From NCBI GenBank assembly GCA_030529305.1, contig JAUMXD010000081.1, positions 1 to 6,073 on the forward strand: a DNA stretch of 6,073 bases, written 5' to 3'. The translations under genes were made by a program, and so were the position numbers. A model generated the notes under the pieces. It worked only from the letters and a program-made list of their open reading frames with translations, was not told the origin of the DNA and did no database searches. Positions 4,945 through 6,073 of this stretch are shown in pieces (position 1 is the stretch's first letter; each line of letters opens with the position of its first letter). The stretch comes from Allobrachymonas sp. (lineage in GTDB: Bacteria; Pseudomonadota; Gammaproteobacteria; Burkholderiales; Burkholderiaceae).

Positions 4945-5970
4945 CATGTTTCTGCTGCAAGCGACTTGCGCTACGTCACGCGCGACGATGATCGCGTTCG
5001 CCCACAGCATGCTGCCTGGCACAACGTGGTGCTGCCGGTGGATGATCCTTTTTGGCAGAGCCATTTCCCGCCCAATGGCTATCGTTGCCGCTGCCGGGTG
5101 ATTCCGCTATCGCAGCGGGACTATGAGCGGGGGTATTCCGAGAGTAGGCGTTGGACAGAAGCCCCTGCAAAGCCTCTTTCAAAGCTGAAACCAGAGGAAA
5201 TCAGCCAGTTAGGCGCGGAATACAACGCCAATGCGCCCGTTGCCCGTACTTATTTTAAGAAGTTTCGCCCGCCCGAGGTGCAGTTTGAGCATATCAACCA
5301 GCGCACAGGCGAGGTGTCTCTTGTGCCCAAGGGCATTTCCCCCGGCTTTGCCTACAACGCCGGTCAAGCCCGCGAGCTGGTGCTCAAACAGATGGCCGAG
5401 GCCAAGTTGCGCGCCGCTGAAAAAGCCCTGGCCGATGCCGCCCGCAAAGCGGGTGTGACGGTGCCCAAAATCGCCAAGGAAGTGGCTGATCAGCCCAACT
5501 GGAAAACGCTGGAGCGGCCCGATTTGCGGCAGATGACGCCACGAGCCGAAGCGCCGGAGATGTTGCCTGCTGCTTCAAGCTGGGAAGCAGCCGTCTCTCA
5601 GTTGCGTGGAGCCTTGGGGGTGCCTGTTGGAGCGTCACGCAGCGTTTATACGCCTGTTGGTGACGTGACAATCTTGGATGAGCTGTTGCCGCACGTGGTA
5701 GAGAAACGCTTGGATGCCCGTGAGCGCTACGCCAACTTTGTGATCCCTACCCTGATGTCGCCTGATGAAATCTGGGATACAGCCTATGACGATGGCACCC
5801 AACGCAGGCGCTTCATCAAGCTGTTTACAGGGAGCAAGTACGACATCATGGTGATCGTGCGTCAGGAGCCCAATGGCAATATCCTGTGGAATTTGATCAA
5901 CCGTGATCGTAAGGGCATGAATATCTTGCGCACCGGGGATCTGATATATGAACCCCCAACTGATAAGTGA
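4936..5970 (+). CDS. MuF-like phage head morphogenesis protein (N-terminally truncated) with C-terminal PBECR2-type nuclease domain
   Basis: The coherent coding part starts at about ATG 4936 (344 residues); the frame is open to 4267, but that stretch is antisense to the tail gene. Residues 12-62 (RYVTRDDDRVRPQHAAWH, then DDPFWQSHFPPNGYRCRCRV) are the C-terminal core of the Mu gpF/SPP1 gp7 minor head protein family, with its conserved PPNG..CRCR. Residues ~119-145 (INQRTGEVSLVPKGISPGFA) are the usual linker. Residues ~242-338 (VTILDELLPHVVEKRLDARE, SPDEIWDTAYDDG, RRRFIKLFTG, ILWNLINRDRKGMNILRTGD) look like PBECR2, a predicted RNase-like toxin domain of the Barnase-EndoU-ColicinE5/D-RelE fold often fused to MuF proteins and thought to be delivered with phage DNA. 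At least ~200 N-terminal residues are missing. No good ribosome site precedes 4936. The toxin domain itself looks complete. Confidence 0.78.
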   Translation: MPAHVSAASDLRYVTRDDDRVRPQHAAWHNVVLPVDDPFWQSHFPPNGYRCRCRVIPLSQRDYERGYSESRRWTEAPAKPLSKLKPEEISQLGAEYNANAPVARTYFKKFRPPEVQFEHINQRTGEVSLVPKGISPGFAYNAGQARELVLKQMAEAKLRAAEKALADAARKAGVTVPKIAKEVADQPNWKTLERPDLRQMTPRAEAPEMLPAASSWEAAVSQLRGALGVPVGASRSVYTPVGDVTILDELLPHVVEKRLDARERYANFVIPTLMSPDEIWDTAYDDGTQRRRFIKLFTGSKYDIMVIVRQEPNGNILWNLINRDRKGMNILRTGDLIYEPPTDK

Positions 5971-5972
5971 AA

Positions 5973-6073
5973 AAGCACGCGGGGGATCACCTCCCGCACC
6001 TGACTGGGGGTGGGGTCATTTTTCCAGGCAGCTATGGGCCCAGTCGCCAGCTACTTTCGCGCCCCGCGTGCTT
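5973..6073. repeat. Large inverted repeat with nested stems, possible structured RNA
   Basis: AAGCACGCGGGG (5973-5984) is the exact reverse complement of CCCCGCGTGCTT (6062-6073), enclosing 77 bases. Inside, GACTGGG (6002-6008) pairs with CCCAGTC (6039-6045). An alternative local hairpin joins GCGGGGG (5979-5985) to CTCCCGC (5991-5997) and competes with the outer stem. The structure begins 3 bases after the MuF stop. It has no U-tract after a stem inside the window, so it is not a plain terminator; the right arm touches the window edge and may extend. Candidates are a structured phage RNA, an attenuator with two states, or an end of a mobile element. Confidence 0.7.

Noticed and set aside
4945..5064. 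N-terminal 40 residues of the 270-residue minus-strand ORF
   Set aside because: Antisense to the MuF core motif; homology to tail proteins begins only at about 4944.

Overview
The window joins a conserved chromosomal block to a decayed prophage. Gene order, GC-rich codon use and protein similarity point to a betaproteobacterium of the order Burkholderiales, most likely Comamonadaceae. This taxon is inferred from recognised families and remembered synteny, not from a search.

Positions 1-2737 are core chromosome, all on the + strand: the 3' end of pnp (S1 domain plus an Arg/Gly/Asp-rich tail), a PIG3-type NAD(P)H:quinone oxidoreductase translationally coupled to it, tpiA, secG with a long Ala-rich tail, and tRNA-Leu(GAG). 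In many Burkholderiales this series continues straight into the nuo (complex I) operon. Here nuoA is absent and mobile-element DNA starts right after the tRNA, so tRNA-Leu looks like the integration site.

Positions 2738-6073 hold a rearranged prophage or genomic-island remnant. A strong terminator follows the tRNA. Next come the first ~37 residues of a tyrosine-recombinase-type integrase, broken off; a phage polyvalent-protein (LPD38-like) fragment with four internal stops but an otherwise unbroken frame; and an IS5-family transposase in two pieces pointing at each other. Two minus-strand phage tail-region genes follow: a small intact ORF with a 27-bp tandem repeat, and the C-terminal part of a larger tail protein. 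At about 4940 that tail gene is fused head-to-head to a + strand MuF-like head morphogenesis protein, also missing its N-terminus. The latter ends in an apparently complete PBECR2-type nuclease/toxin domain.

The last 100 bases, after the MuF gene, form a large inverted repeat that reaches the window edge and may be a structured RNA or a mobile-element end. The upstream genes are housekeeping (RNA turnover, redox, glycolysis, protein export, translation). The right-hand part contains no complete working phage module; the pieces most likely still able to make a folded product are the PBECR2 domain and the small tail-region ORF.
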